Source: Eubacterium sp. (GTDB lineage Bacteria; Bacillota_A; Clostridia; Lachnospirales; Lachnospiraceae). From it: a DNA stretch of 41,369 nt. The stretch lies in NCBI GenBank assembly GCA_017475785.1, contig JAFVEX010000040.1, positions 1 through 41,369 of the forward strand, written 5' to 3'. How positions within the stretch are numbered: the stretch's first letter is position 1; each line of letters starts with the position of its first letter. Under the pieces are notes generated by a model. It saw only the letters and a program-made list of their open reading frames with translations. It made no database searches and had not been told where the DNA came from. The position numbers and the translations under genes are program-made. This document shows, piece by piece, positions 24,553-33,393 of the stretch.

Positions 24553-25929
24553 ATGTTTGAAAAACTCTTTAAGCTCAAAGAGCACAACACGACTGTCCGC
24601 ACGGAAGTCATCGCCGGACTGACAACCTTCCTGGCCATGGCGTACATTCTGGCAGTCAACCCGAACATCCTCGGCACGGTCATGGACCGCAGCGGTGTGT
24701 TCGTCGCGACTGCGATCGCCTCTGCGTTCGCAACCTTCTTTATGGCTTTTGTAGCCAATTATCCGATCGCGCTTTCCGCCGGCCTGGGTCTGAACGCGTA
24801 TTTCGCGTACACGGTCTGCCTCGGCGAGCTTGCCGATGTGGAAAATCCCTTCACCATCGCGCTGACCGCTGTCCTGGTAGAGGGTATTATCTTTATTATT
24901 CTTTCCGCCTTCAAGGCGCGTGAGCAGATCATCAACGGCATTCCGCAGAACCTGAAAAACGGCATCACTGTCGGCATCGGCCTGTTTATCGCTTACATCG
25001 GGCTTCGCGGCGCGAATATCCTCAGCTTTACCGGCGAGGGAAGCGATATGGTCATCGGCATCGGCGATTTCGGAAGCGCGGAAGTGGCGCTCGCGCTGAT
25101 CGGATTCCTTCTGATCTGCGTGCTGGTGCACTACAATGTCAAAGGCGCGATCCTGATCGGCATTCTCGCGACATGGGTGCTGGGCATGCTCGCGCAGGCA
25201 TGCGGCTGGTATGCCGTCAACCCGGACGCAGGCGTTTTCAGCGTCTTCCCGGATTTCTCGCAGGGACTGCAGCTTGGCGGTCTGGCAAATACCGCGTTTA
25301 AATTCAACTTCGCGTGGGTCGGCTCACACCTGATCCAGTTTATCGCGATCGTTTTCTCGTTCCTGTACGTCGACCTCTTCGACACCATCGGAACGGTCAT
25401 CGGCGTCGCGGATAAGGCAAATCTGCTTGACAAGGACGGCAAGCTGCCGCGCGCAGGAAAGGTTCTGATGGCAGACGCAGTCGGCACAACTGTCGGCGCG
25501 TGCCTCGGCACCTCCACCATCACCAGCTTCGTTGAGTCCAGCGCGGGCGTCGCAGAAGGCGGAAGAACCGGCCTGACAGCCTTTACGACAGGCTGCATGT
25601 TCGTCATCGCGCTGCTGCTCTCCCCGATCTTCCTGGCGATCCCGTCCTTCGCGACGGCTCCGGCGCTTCTGTACGTCGGCCTGCTGATGTCCAGCAGCGT
25701 CAGAAAGATTTCCTTCGACGGCGATATCGCGGACACCGTCGGCGCGTTCCTCGCAATGGTCATGATGCCGCTGGCATACTCCATCGCAACCGGCATTATG
25801 TTCGCAATCCTCGCGTGGGTCATCCTGAAAGTCTGCACAAAGAAGGCGAAAGACATCTCCCCGGCAATGTGGGTCATTTTCGTACTCTTCCTGCTGAGGA
25901 TCGTAACCCTCATCACACACTTCCAGTGA
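24553..25929 (+). CDS. NCS2 family guanine/hypoxanthine permease (AzgA/PbuG type)
   Basis: 458 residues from the ATG at 24553, chosen for the GGAGG seven nucleotides upstream. About 12-14 membrane segments. Family marks: TTFLAMAYILAVNPNIL near the start, ALSAGLGLNAYFAYTVC, DLFDTIGTVIGVADKANLLD, MADAVGTTVGACLGTSTITS and FVESSAGVAEGGRTGLTA, the AzgA-type QxxE/NxxT-like region. It should import hypoxanthine, guanine or adenine with protons. A LysR gene lies upstream and a strong terminator downstream, so it is monocistronic. Confidence 0.94.
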   Translation: MFEKLFKLKEHNTTVRTEVIAGLTTFLAMAYILAVNPNILGTVMDRSGVFVATAIASAFATFFMAFVANYPIALSAGLGLNAYFAYTVCLGELADVENPFTIALTAVLVEGIIFIILSAFKAREQIINGIPQNLKNGITVGIGLFIAYIGLRGANILSFTGEGSDMVIGIGDFGSAEVALALIGFLLICVLVHYNVKGAILIGILATWVLGMLAQACGWYAVNPDAGVFSVFPDFSQGLQLGGLANTAFKFNFAWVGSHLIQFIAIVFSFLYVDLFDTIGTVIGVADKANLLDKDGKLPRAGKVLMADAVGTTVGACLGTSTITSFVESSAGVAEGGRTGLTAFTTGCMFVIALLLSPIFLAIPSFATAPALLYVGLLMSSSVRKISFDGDIADTVGAFLAMVMMPLAYSIATGIMFAILAWVILKVCTKKAKDISPAMWVIFVLFLLRIVTLITHFQ

Positions 25930-25952
25930 TGTGATGTCCTGTCGTATAAACC

Positions 25953-25988
25953 AACAGCCCGTGCGCGCGCACGGGCTGTTTTCTTCTT
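25953..25988. terminator. Bidirectional rho-independent terminator
   Basis: AACAGCCCGTGC and GCACGGGCTGTT form a perfect stem around GCGC, followed by TTCTTCTT on the plus strand. It serves the permease and probably the converging serpin gene. Confidence 0.88.
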
Positions 25989-26020
25989 CAACAAACTGTT
26001 CTGACGCAGGGCACAGCTCC

Positions 26021-27541
26021 CTACAGGTTTCTGACTGCCCCGATAAACAGCGGCAGCCCCGTTTCCGTATCAATAATCGCGTAGACAAACGGCCTGTTCA
26101 GGTAGACCTTCTTGATGGTCGGCTGACGGGCGGGAAAGGCGGCGGAGGCCTTCATCATGATCGCGGTGACTGCCGCGGCCTCTGTTCCGTCCTTGTTCAG
26201 CTCAATATGCGTCTTATGCAGAACATCGTCAATGCAGATCGAAGGCGAAGCCATTCTCGAAAAATCTGCCGCGCCGGAAAAGGCTGTCTTTATGCCGAGC
26301 TTCTTCAGCGGCTTCGTCATCGAGCAGCTGTAATCATAGCTGAATTCCGGCATCCGCGTCTGCACAATAATATCCTCTGTCACCCTGTTCAGATATGCAG
26401 TGACCAGATCCTCTCCTGAAAGGCTCTTGATAAACTGATCGACTGTCTTGTCCTTCGGCGGCAGAAGCGCCAGAAATGCCGTTGTGCCTCCGCTGTAAGG
26501 CTTGACAAAACCGTCCGCGCCATTGACCGTGACATACGCGTGCTCTGTGCCTTCCAGATCATTCACGCGCTTCTTGCTGCCGTTCTCATTGGTGAATGTC
26601 CGCTTCACAGTGTCGCTGTACGGATCCGCCCACGCGCCCTTAAACCAGACCGCGTTGATCACGGCAGTTCTCATCTCCGGAGACAGCTGCTGGATGATGG
26701 AAGGAATTTTCCCGTTTGTCTTCTCGGACACCCAGGCGTTGATATCATCGACCGTCTTCTGGCTGAACGGCGCCTTATACAGCTCCGCGCCGTCATAGTT
26801 CTGTATTTTTTTCAGGAAGGAATCCTTGATGGTCTGCTCCCCTTCCTTGTACCAGATGGAATTGGCCACCTTATAGGCCACCGAATCCGGAGCGTCGACC
26901 CGCTTGTGCAGGGAGGTCAGGTACTTGCTGTACTTTGTCTCCGAGATGCCGCCAAGCGCTGTCTTCATTTCCGTCAGCGTCTTTCCCGCAGCTCCGTTCT
27001 CCACGATGGAGAGCGCCGTCAGAATGGAATCCGGGGAGATCAGGATATTCCCCTTGCTTTCATCGTAAGCAATACTTTTCTGCAGCAGCTGCACAGATGT
27101 ATTTGCGATTGCCTTAACGTAAGCGCTTTTGATTTTCACCTTCCCGGCGGGGGCAGGCGCCGCGGCCGCGGCGGAAGCTTTTTTTACGACCACCTTGCAC
27201 TTGTATGTCTTTTTCCCGACCTTTGCCCGCACATAACAGGTGCCGGTCTTCTTTCCCGCCTTGATGACTGCTGTCTGGCCGTATTTTCCACTCTTCTTTT
27301 TGATTGTAACCAGCTTTTTTCCGGAGACTGTCCATTTGACTGTTTTTCCGGCGCCTTTAACCTTCAGCGTCTTTGTCTTTCCGGTTTTCAGCGTCATCTT
27401 TTTTTTCGAGAGGCTGACCTTCTGGCTGCCGGCAGACGCCGCCTGTACGGCGGATTCTGTCAGCGGGGCAGAACATGTCAGCAAGAGCGCCAGTACTGCG
27501 GCAAACACAAACAACCGCCGGCGCAGCGATAAGCTGTTCAT
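26021..27541 (-). CDS. Secreted serpin with N-terminal Ig-like domain
   Basis: 506 residues from the ATG at 27541 (GAGGAGGT upstream). Residues 1-35 form a signal peptide. Residues about 40-115 are a Lys-rich bacterial Ig-like (BIg2) domain (LSKKKMTLKTGKTKTLKVKG, KTGTCYVRAKVGKKTYKCKV). The serpin fold follows: NILISPDSILTALSIVENGA, INAWVSEKTNGKIPSIIQQL, INAVWFKGAWADPY, and FVYAIIDTETGLPLFIGAV at the end. The reactive loop hinge KDGTEAAAVTA has the small residues of inhibitory serpins; P1 is near Ser/Ala in IMMKASAAFPAR, which suggests elastase- or subtilisin-like targets. It probably protects the cell surface against host or competitor proteases. No sortase motif; the Lys-rich domain may bind the wall. 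Confidence 0.92.
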   Translation of the reverse strand: MNSLSLRRRLFVFAAVLALLLTCSAPLTESAVQAASAGSQKVSLSKKKMTLKTGKTKTLKVKGAGKTVKWTVSGKKLVTIKKKSGKYGQTAVIKAGKKTGTCYVRAKVGKKTYKCKVVVKKASAAAAAPAPAGKVKIKSAYVKAIANTSVQLLQKSIAYDESKGNILISPDSILTALSIVENGAAGKTLTEMKTALGGISETKYSKYLTSLHKRVDAPDSVAYKVANSIWYKEGEQTIKDSFLKKIQNYDGAELYKAPFSQKTVDDINAWVSEKTNGKIPSIIQQLSPEMRTAVINAVWFKGAWADPYSDTVKRTFTNENGSKKRVNDLEGTEHAYVTVNGADGFVKPYSGGTTAFLALLPPKDKTVDQFIKSLSGEDLVTAYLNRVTEDIIVQTRMPEFSYDYSCSMTKPLKKLGIKTAFSGAADFSRMASPSICIDDVLHKTHIELNKDGTEAAAVTAIMMKASAAFPARQPTIKKVYLNRPFVYAIIDTETGLPLFIGAVRNL

Positions 27542-27610
27542 TTCGCACCTCCTCACAAACTATCTGTCTTTTTGCAAAAAATGCACCTGTTTTCCCGCAT
27601 CTTTGTCTAT

Positions 27611-27639
27611 AGAATAGCACCTGAGTGAATATCCGTCAA
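27611..27639 (-). promoter_or_regulatory. Promoter of the serpin gene
   Basis: On the minus strand TTGACG (27634-27639) and TATTCT (27611-27616) are 17 bases apart. Confidence 0.75.
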
Positions 27640-27700
27640 ACAGCGATTTACGTAACCCTTGAAAACCTGTGAACTACTTCCGGATCTTCGCACTTCCCTA

Positions 27701-27730
27701 TTTACAAGAAGCAGGGTTTTCCGTTATGAT
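27701..27730 (+). promoter_or_regulatory. Promoter of the SGNH-like gene
   Basis: TTTACA (27701-27706) and TATGAT (27725-27730) are 18 bases apart, about 85 bases upstream of the start codon. Confidence 0.6.
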
Positions 27731-27815
27731 AAATAAATCCTACCTTAAAAGCACCTGTTAAGCATCCGCTGATCCTCTCCGGTTCCGGAGTGAATCTTTT
27801 TATATAAGAGTTATC

Positions 27816-29018
27816 ATGAGTACAAAAAGGAAACATTCCCCGCGCCTGCTGCGCTGTCTGTCGCTGCTTCTGCTGCTCGCCGTGCTTCTTCCGGCGAACG
27901 CAGTATATGCCGCCCAGATTACAACAAAGAAAACAGAGGCGCTCAAAAAGCAGTATGCAAGTGCCCCGGAAAACGGGATTGCCGCCGCCGGCAGTTCCTC
28001 TATCTCTTCATGGGATATGAACTGGAGCTTCGAAGAGACCGGTTATTCCCCCTCGATGCTGTACAATTACGGAATCAACGCGACCACCGCGCAGGAGTGG
28101 AATAACGCATACTATATCGCCGCTGTCGCCGACAAATCTCCACTCGTCACCATCCTGTACGGCGCAAACGGGCTGCAGGAAGAGCTCAGTGACGCGGATT
28201 ACAATAAGCCGGCCGCAAGCTGGACGTGCTATGAGACCCTTTATTTTATGGAGACTTTGCGGGATGTGCTGATCAGCAACGGCGTTCCGTCGCCCTACAT
28301 GATTTTTGTCTCGGCCGTCAAGACGCCCAGCATGTACAAGGCTTCCCAGTCTGAAACCACGTCCTGTCCCTTCTGGGACCGGATTGACCTGCTCAACGCT
28401 CAGATGAAGCAATATGCCGATGAGCACAGCTGGTGCGAGTATTTCGACATTGAATCGTACCTGTATCACAAAGACACGCGGACAGGTGAGCTTCTGTATT
28501 ACACCGGAACCGGCACGGAAGACGCCACCGCCGCTGAACTCATCTCCAAAAAGAAGAAAAGTGCCTTTTTTAAAACGGATTTGAAGCATCAGTCCGAAAC
28601 CGCCTATCGGCAGATCTGGTCCGGAATTGCCAAAAAAGCCGTCTCGACCGCGGCCAAAAAAGCGAAGCAGCTGCAGGAGCTTCGTCAGAAGCAGGCGCAG
28701 GAAGAATTGCTCCGCCAGGAAAAGCTCCGCCAGAAGGAAGCGCAGAGACAGGCCATCACAAAGACGGTCAAAGCACAGACGGCGAAGCAGCTGAATCTGA
28801 AAAAAATAGCCGCTGCCATAAAGCAGCAGCAGAAACTGATCCTGGAAAAGAAGCGCCAGCAGCAGAAGCTTCTGGAGGAGAAAAAGCGCCTCAAGAAAAG
28901 CCGTCTGCAGCAGAAGAAAAACCAGCTGCGGCAGAAACGGCTTCGCAAACTGACCATCCAGAGGCAGAAGCGCCTGCGCAGGCTCGCGCTTCTGAAGAAG
29001 AAGCGGCTGTCGCGCTAA
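27816..29018 (+). CDS. Secreted SGNH-hydrolase-like protein with a highly basic helical tail
   Basis: 400 residues. Signal peptide 1-32 (cleavage after VYA). Residues 55-270 look like an SGNH hydrolase: GSSSIS (Ser61 as nucleophile in place of GDS), LYGANGL with Asn118 (block III, GxND with D changed to G) and DLKH with Asp255 and His258 (block V). The fold is a weak assignment based on these blocks and their spacing. Residues 275-400 are nearly all Lys, Arg, Gln, Leu and Ala (LRQKQAQEELLRQEKLRQ, KKRQQQKLLEEKKRLKKSR), a long positively charged helix that could bind teichoic acid, peptidoglycan or nucleic acid. The start has no clear ribosome binding site. Its role may be esterase or acyl transfer on the envelope. 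Confidence 0.7.
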   Translation: MSTKRKHSPRLLRCLSLLLLLAVLLPANAVYAAQITTKKTEALKKQYASAPENGIAAAGSSSISSWDMNWSFEETGYSPSMLYNYGINATTAQEWNNAYYIAAVADKSPLVTILYGANGLQEELSDADYNKPAASWTCYETLYFMETLRDVLISNGVPSPYMIFVSAVKTPSMYKASQSETTSCPFWDRIDLLNAQMKQYADEHSWCEYFDIESYLYHKDTRTGELLYYTGTGTEDATAAELISKKKKSAFFKTDLKHQSETAYRQIWSGIAKKAVSTAAKKAKQLQELRQKQAQEELLRQEKLRQKEAQRQAITKTVKAQTAKQLNLKKIAAAIKQQQKLILEKKRQQQKLLEEKKRLKKSRLQQKKNQLRQKRLRKLTIQRQKRLRRLALLKKKRLSR

Positions 29019-29103
29019 GGAACTGTAGCAGAATAACTTGATCATTTTCCTTGCCAATTGTTCCTGATTGCTGCGGCGAAAATACTCAACAATTAAGCTT
29101 CTT

Positions 29104-29161
29104 TGTGCATAAAAATACATCACAGGCACTGCGGGTGTTCCTGTGATGTATTTTTTGTGCA
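29104..29161. terminator. Long bidirectional terminator
   Basis: AAAAATACATCACAGG (29111-29126) pairs with CCTGTGATGTATTTTT (29139-29155 region), extended outward by GTGCA/TGCAC. A T-run is present on both strands, so it ends the SGNH gene and the converging transporter operon. Confidence 0.88.
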
Positions 29162-29236
29162 CTTGATTGCTTCGTGCGACAGTCTCCGGAAAGTATAAAT
29201 ATCAGAAAATCTTTTTTTGCGCTTCTCTGGATACAA

Positions 29237-30564
29237 CTACATGCGCGCCCTTCTTGCTTCCAGTTCCTCAGTCATGGCGCCCCGCAGGCCGTCGAGCTTA
29301 TAGAACCAGGTCAGCACGGCGATCGCGGCACAGAGAATTACCGGAATCCAGATGAAGCAGACTTCAATGTGTGTCAGTGCCTTCTGTGTCTGCACCGCGT
29401 TCGCCACATATCCGCCCCGCTTCAGGAACGCGCCGATGATAAAGCTGGTCAGCCCCATGCCGCCTTTTACAAAGAATCCTGAAAGGCCGCGATCAGGCCG
29501 GCGACCGACGCGTTTTTTTCATACTCAGAATAATCAATGACGTCCGGCTGCATGGCGAAGGTGATTCCAAATATCCCATAAATTCCGAGACCTGTGATGA
29601 CCAGCCCTGCCAGCAGGCAAAAAGCAGAGTTCCTGCCGAGGAATATCAGCAGATCACCGGCAATATAAATCGCGACGCTTACGAACATCAGGCTCCGCTT
29701 GCTGAAGCGTTTCTCAAGAGAAGGCAGGAGCAGGAGCATCGGAAGGCCGGACAGAATTCCCAGAATCCCGACCAGTGACAGCCAGTCAGATCTTCCCAGA
29801 TTATATTTGAAATAATAGATAACCGTTGTGCTGCGCACGACGTAGAGCGAAAAGTAGAACAGATTCAGCAGGAACAGAATCCACGCCTGGCCTGTCAGTC
29901 CCTTAAAGCTCTCCCTCAGAGAAGCATGCTCGTTGCTGACGGTCGGAGGCACGACTTCTTTTGTGCTCGCGAATGTCAGGAAGAAGATGCACATCGCGAG
30001 AATCCCGTACACGGTCATCGTGATCAGATACCCGCGCGCCTCATTCCCGGCTCCGAAGAAGCGGACAAGCGGCGCCGTGATAGACATGACGATGGCTGTG
30101 CCGATCATTGCGCAGACCATTCTGGTCGAAACGAGAATGTCCCGCTCATGCACATCAGACGTCAGCCGCGGCACAATCGTGTTCAGCGGAATATTGACAA
30201 CCGTGTAGGCTGTGCAGAGAAGACAGTACGTCACATACGCCCACACGAGCTTCCCGCTGCCGCCGAAGTGCGGGATATAAAAAGTCAGAAATGTAAACAG
30301 CGCAAACGGAACTGCGCCGAACAGGAAATACGGTCTTCCCTGTCCCCATCTTGTGTGTGTCCGGTCCACGAGCATGCCCATGCCGGTATCGGTCAGCGCG
30401 TCGATAAACTTCGTCACCAGCATCATTGTACCGGCTGCCGCCGCTGTAATTCCAAATACATCTGTATAAAACACCATCAGGTATGACGCCATTGTGCTGA
30501 ACACAAGGTTGCATCCCAGGTCGCCGATCCCGTAGCCGATTCGCTTACCCCATCTGCTTTTCAT
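29237..30564 (-). pseudogene. GPH-family sugar transporter interrupted by a one-base frameshift
   Basis: The first 365 codons encode a glycoside-pentoside-hexuronide:cation symporter (GYGIGDLGCNLVFSTMASYL, DALTDTGMGMLVDRTHTRWG, RPYFLFGAVPFALFTFLTFY, PDVIDYSEYEKNASVAGLIA) and stop at 29467. The missing end continues in another frame (GFFVKGGMGLTSFIIGAFLK, then two more hydrophobic segments) to 29237. Adding one G at 29478-29479, turning CAGGA into CAGGGA, restores AFQGFFVKGGMGLTSF. So this is a single-base deletion in a short G run, either real or a sequencing error. The 5' product would lack its last two or three helices. It is the third gene after SDR and kinase and lies 16 nt from the kinase stop; the intact form would import a sugar or polyol with Na+ or H+. 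Confidence 0.85.
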
Positions 30565-30580
30565 TTTTAAATCCTTTCCT

Positions 30581-32179
30581 CTACTCCCAGTCCATCACTT
30601 CAATGGCCTTTGCTTCTACAGCCAGACCAGCCTTATAGTGTTCCATAAATTTCTCAAATCCTTCTACATCGCGCGCGTCCGGCTCAACTGTCGACCCGCC
30701 TATCATGCAGAAAATCCGGTTTTCCAGAAATGCCTCAAGCGTCTCACCGGTTCTGTGGTCTGCCAGATAAGCTGCCAGCAGCGTGATCCCCCAGGCTCCT
30801 CCTTCGCTGGCAGTGTCCATCACGGTTACAGGCGCGTTTACCGCTGCCGCGAGATACCGCTGCCCGACACCTTTGGTCTTAAAAAAACCGCCGTGCCCTG
30901 TCATGTTTTTTACAGAAACCCGCTCATCCTTCATCAGGATGTCCATTCCCATTTTGACAGCGCCAAGCGAGGTGTACAGATGCACGCGCATAAGATTCGC
31001 GAGGTTAAACCGGCTGTTCGGCATCCGCAGGAAGGCCAGCCGCCCTTCATTGAGCATGGTAATGTTTTCTCCCGAGTAGTATCCGTACGCAAGCAGTCCG
31101 CCGCAGTCCCGGTCCCCCTGAAGAGAATTGGTGTAAAGCTTTCCGAACAGTTCCCCCATATCCGCGTGGATACCCATCAGCTCTGCAAACTCCGCAAAAA
31201 TACCGACCCAGGCGTTCAGATCCGACGTTCCGTTGTTTGCGTGGGACATCGCCACCGGGTATCCTGTGGGCGTCGTCACCATATCGATTTCCCTGTAGAG
31301 CTTTGAGAGCTGTTTTTCCAGCACAACCATCGCAAACGTACTGGTTCCCGCGGAGACATTCCCTGTTCCGGGGGCAATGGAATTGGTCGCCGTCATACCT
31401 GTCGCGGCGTCGCCTTCCGGCGGACAGAGCGGTATCCCGGCGCGCAGATTTCCTGTTTCATCGAGAAAGGCCGCACCCTCCTCTGTCAGGTATCCGGCGC
31501 ACGTTCCGGCTGTCAGCACACGGGGAAACAATTCCTCAGCCTTTTTTTCGACCCCGTGCTGCGCAATCCGTTCGTTGAATTTCCGCATCATTCCGGCATC
31601 GTAGTCCTTTGTCTCCGAGTCAATCGGAAACATCCCCGCGGCATCCCCGATGCCGATCACGCGTTCCCCCGTCAGCTTCCGGTGAATATATCCGCTCAGC
31701 GTAGAAACATAATCAAGCCGACTGACATGAGGCTCCCCGTCCAGAATTCTCTGATAGAGATGCGCGGCGGTCCAGCGGAGCGGAATATTGAACTGGAACA
31801 GTTCGGTCAGCTCATCTGCTGCCTGCTGTGTATTGGTATTGCGCCAGGTCTGAAATGGCGCGATCTGTCTGCCGTCCGCGTCCAGCGCCATATAGCCGTG
31901 CATCATGGCGCTGATCCCCATTGCTCCCGCAGTCTGCAGGATGACGCCGTACTGTTCCAGCACTGCCTGCCGGAGGGAGGCGTAGCAATGCTGAATGCCG
32001 CTGTGGATCGCATCCAGATCAAAGGTCCAGATGTGGTTGACCAGCTGGTTCTCCCAGTCATGAATTCCGACAGCAAGAACGTTTCCTGCCAGATCTGTCA
32101 GAACAGCCTTAATACGCGTCGATCCCAACTCAATTCCAAGTGCCGTTTTTCCCTGTTCGATCATCATTCTCTGATTCAT
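30581..32179 (-). CDS. FGGY-family carbohydrate kinase
   Basis: 532 residues. ATP-binding fold signatures: ALGIELGSTRIKAVLTD near the N-terminus (phosphate-1), GISAMMHGYMALDADG, PLCPPEGDAATGMTATNSIA with GTGNVSAGTSTFAMV (phosphate-2 region), and NMTGHGGFFKTKGVGQRYLA to ASEGGAWGITLLAAYL at the C-terminus. It resembles xylulokinase/ribulokinase relatives; the sugar cannot be told from sequence. It follows the SDR gene and a 57-bp tandem repeat and precedes the transporter. It probably phosphorylates the ketose formed by the SDR. GGAG lies upstream of the ATG. Confidence 0.9.
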   Translation of the reverse strand: MNQRMMIEQGKTALGIELGSTRIKAVLTDLAGNVLAVGIHDWENQLVNHIWTFDLDAIHSGIQHCYASLRQAVLEQYGVILQTAGAMGISAMMHGYMALDADGRQIAPFQTWRNTNTQQAADELTELFQFNIPLRWTAAHLYQRILDGEPHVSRLDYVSTLSGYIHRKLTGERVIGIGDAAGMFPIDSETKDYDAGMMRKFNERIAQHGVEKKAEELFPRVLTAGTCAGYLTEEGAAFLDETGNLRAGIPLCPPEGDAATGMTATNSIAPGTGNVSAGTSTFAMVVLEKQLSKLYREIDMVTTPTGYPVAMSHANNGTSDLNAWVGIFAEFAELMGIHADMGELFGKLYTNSLQGDRDCGGLLAYGYYSGENITMLNEGRLAFLRMPNSRFNLANLMRVHLYTSLGAVKMGMDILMKDERVSVKNMTGHGGFFKTKGVGQRYLAAAVNAPVTVMDTASEGGAWGITLLAAYLADHRTGETLEAFLENRIFCMIGGSTVEPDARDVEGFEKFMEHYKAGLAVEAKAIEVMDWE

Positions 32180-32255
32180 TGTAATCTCCTGCTGTCTTTT
32201 CTGTTATCGTTGTCTTCTGTTAACCTTCCTGTTATTGTTGTCTTCTGCTGTGATT

Positions 32256-32392
32256 CCTGCAATCGCTGCCTTCTGCTGTAATTCCTGTATCTCCGGCTTC
32301 CTGCTGTCTGTTCCTGCAATCGCTGTCTTCAGCTGTAATTCCTGTATCTCCGGCTTCCTGCTGCCTGTTCCTGCAATCGCTGTCTTCAGCTG
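32256..32392. repeat. 57-bp tandem repeat between the SDR and kinase genes
   Basis: Two full 57-bp units (32256-32312 and 32313-32369) and a partial third (to 32392). Each unit has two related halves (CCTGCAATCGCTG... and CCTGTATCTCCGG...), and weaker half-units continue to about 32230. It fills the 218-nt operon gap. It is not part of either protein. Confidence 0.9.
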
Positions 32393-32397
32393 CTTCG

Positions 32398-33174
32398 TCA
32401 GAAGCAGGTAAACGCGCCGTCGATGGAGAAATCCGCTCCTGTTGTAAAGCTGCTTGTGTCTCCCGCGAGGTAGACGCAGATGGATTCCAGCTCCTCTGGT
32501 TTGCCGAGCCGTCCCATCGGCGCCATGGCGTTCCACTGCTCAATCAGCGGAATTAAAGTCGGAGAACTCAGCGTAAGATCTGTCCCGATATATCCCGGGC
32601 TGATGGAATTGACGCGGACTCCGCGCTTCGCCCACTCAATCGCCAGTGATTTTGTCAGCTGAATGACGCCTGCCTTCGAGGCATTGTACGCGCACTGCGG
32701 CTGAGGAACATTTACGATATGCGCCGACATGGATGCGGTGTTTATGATAGATCCGCCCCCGTGCGCCAGCATGTACTTTCCGGCCGCGATATCCGTCAGG
32801 AAGATCCCGTTCAGATTGATGTTGATCACCTTCAGCCACTGCTCATATGTCATCTCCTCAGCCGGCGCATTGATGCAGATTCCGGCATTGTTGTGGCAGA
32901 AATCAAGTCCGCCAAGCTCCGTGACAACCTGCTCGATCATCGCGTCAACCTGTTCCGGATCTGTGCAGTCTGTGCGGATGGCGATGACCTTTTGCCCGGT
33001 AGCTTCTGCGATCTCGCGGGCGGTCTTCTTTGCTTCCTCAAGATCAAGATCAACAATTGCCACATCGGCGCCGGCCTCCGCGAAAGCAGCAGCTGTGCAT
33101 TTTCCGATTCCTCTTGCCGCGCCTGTTACAAATCCCTTTTTTCCATCCAGTCTCATTTTCTCGATAATACCCAT
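32398..33174 (-). CDS. Short-chain dehydrogenase/reductase, sorbose-reductase-like
   Basis: 258 residues. Cofactor motif TGAARGIG at 17-24, NNAG at 95-98, Asn120, and the catalytic Ser150, Tyr163 and Lys167 (YNASK). Asp42 after beta-2 favours NAD(H) over NADP(H) (inference). The segment SAHIVNVPQPQCAYNASK resembles fungal and bacterial sorbose/mannitol-type reductases. It probably interconverts a polyol and a ketose that the neighbouring kinase phosphorylates. It is the first gene of the operon, with AAGGAGAAAAG before the ATG, and is governed by the promoter and operator at 33255-33314. Confidence 0.9.
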   Translation of the reverse strand: MGIIEKMRLDGKKGFVTGAARGIGKCTAAAFAEAGADVAIVDLDLEEAKKTAREIAEATGQKVIAIRTDCTDPEQVDAMIEQVVTELGGLDFCHNNAGICINAPAEEMTYEQWLKVININLNGIFLTDIAAGKYMLAHGGGSIINTASMSAHIVNVPQPQCAYNASKAGVIQLTKSLAIEWAKRGVRVNSISPGYIGTDLTLSSPTLIPLIEQWNAMAPMGRLGKPEELESICVYLAGDTSSFTTGADFSIDGAFTCF

Positions 33175-33254
33175 TTCTTTTCTCCTTTTTTTGATTTTTG
33201 ATTTTCGGATTTCTTTTCTGTTATTTTCTTGCTTTTTTGTTTTTGTTATTTTAT

Positions 33255-33275
33255 TTTGTAAATACGTTTTACAAA
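33255..33275. promoter_or_regulatory. Operator O1, dyad at the SDR operon transcription start
   Basis: Arms TTTGTAAA (33255-33262) and TTTACAAA (33268-33275) are perfect inverse copies with a 5-nt spacer. It lies immediately downstream of the SDR -10 box, a position that blocks transcription when bound. Confidence 0.85.
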
Positions 33276-33285
33276 TCGTGATTAC

Positions 33286-33314
33286 ATATTAGCGCATGCT
33301 TTCCTGTTCGTCAA
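33286..33314 (-). promoter_or_regulatory. Promoter of the SDR-kinase-transporter operon
   Basis: On the minus strand TTGACG (33309-33314) and TAATAT (33286-33291) are 17 bases apart. Confidence 0.8.
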
Positions 33315-33362
33315 TATACATTTTAGACAAGATTCGGCATGATCTTTTGTCAGTCTTTCACA

Positions 33363-33391
33363 GTGACAACCGCACGCAAATATGTTATATT
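33363..33391 (+). promoter_or_regulatory. Promoter of the ROK regulator gene
   Basis: GTGACA (33363-33368) and TATATT (33386-33391) are 17 bases apart; O2 starts three bases downstream. Confidence 0.75.
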
Positions 33392-33393
33392 AA

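Noticed and set aside
32204..32543. Open frames through the 57-bp tandem repeat
   Set aside because: Frames arise from the repeat itself because 57 is a multiple of three; they overlap the end of the SDR gene out of frame and have no start signal.
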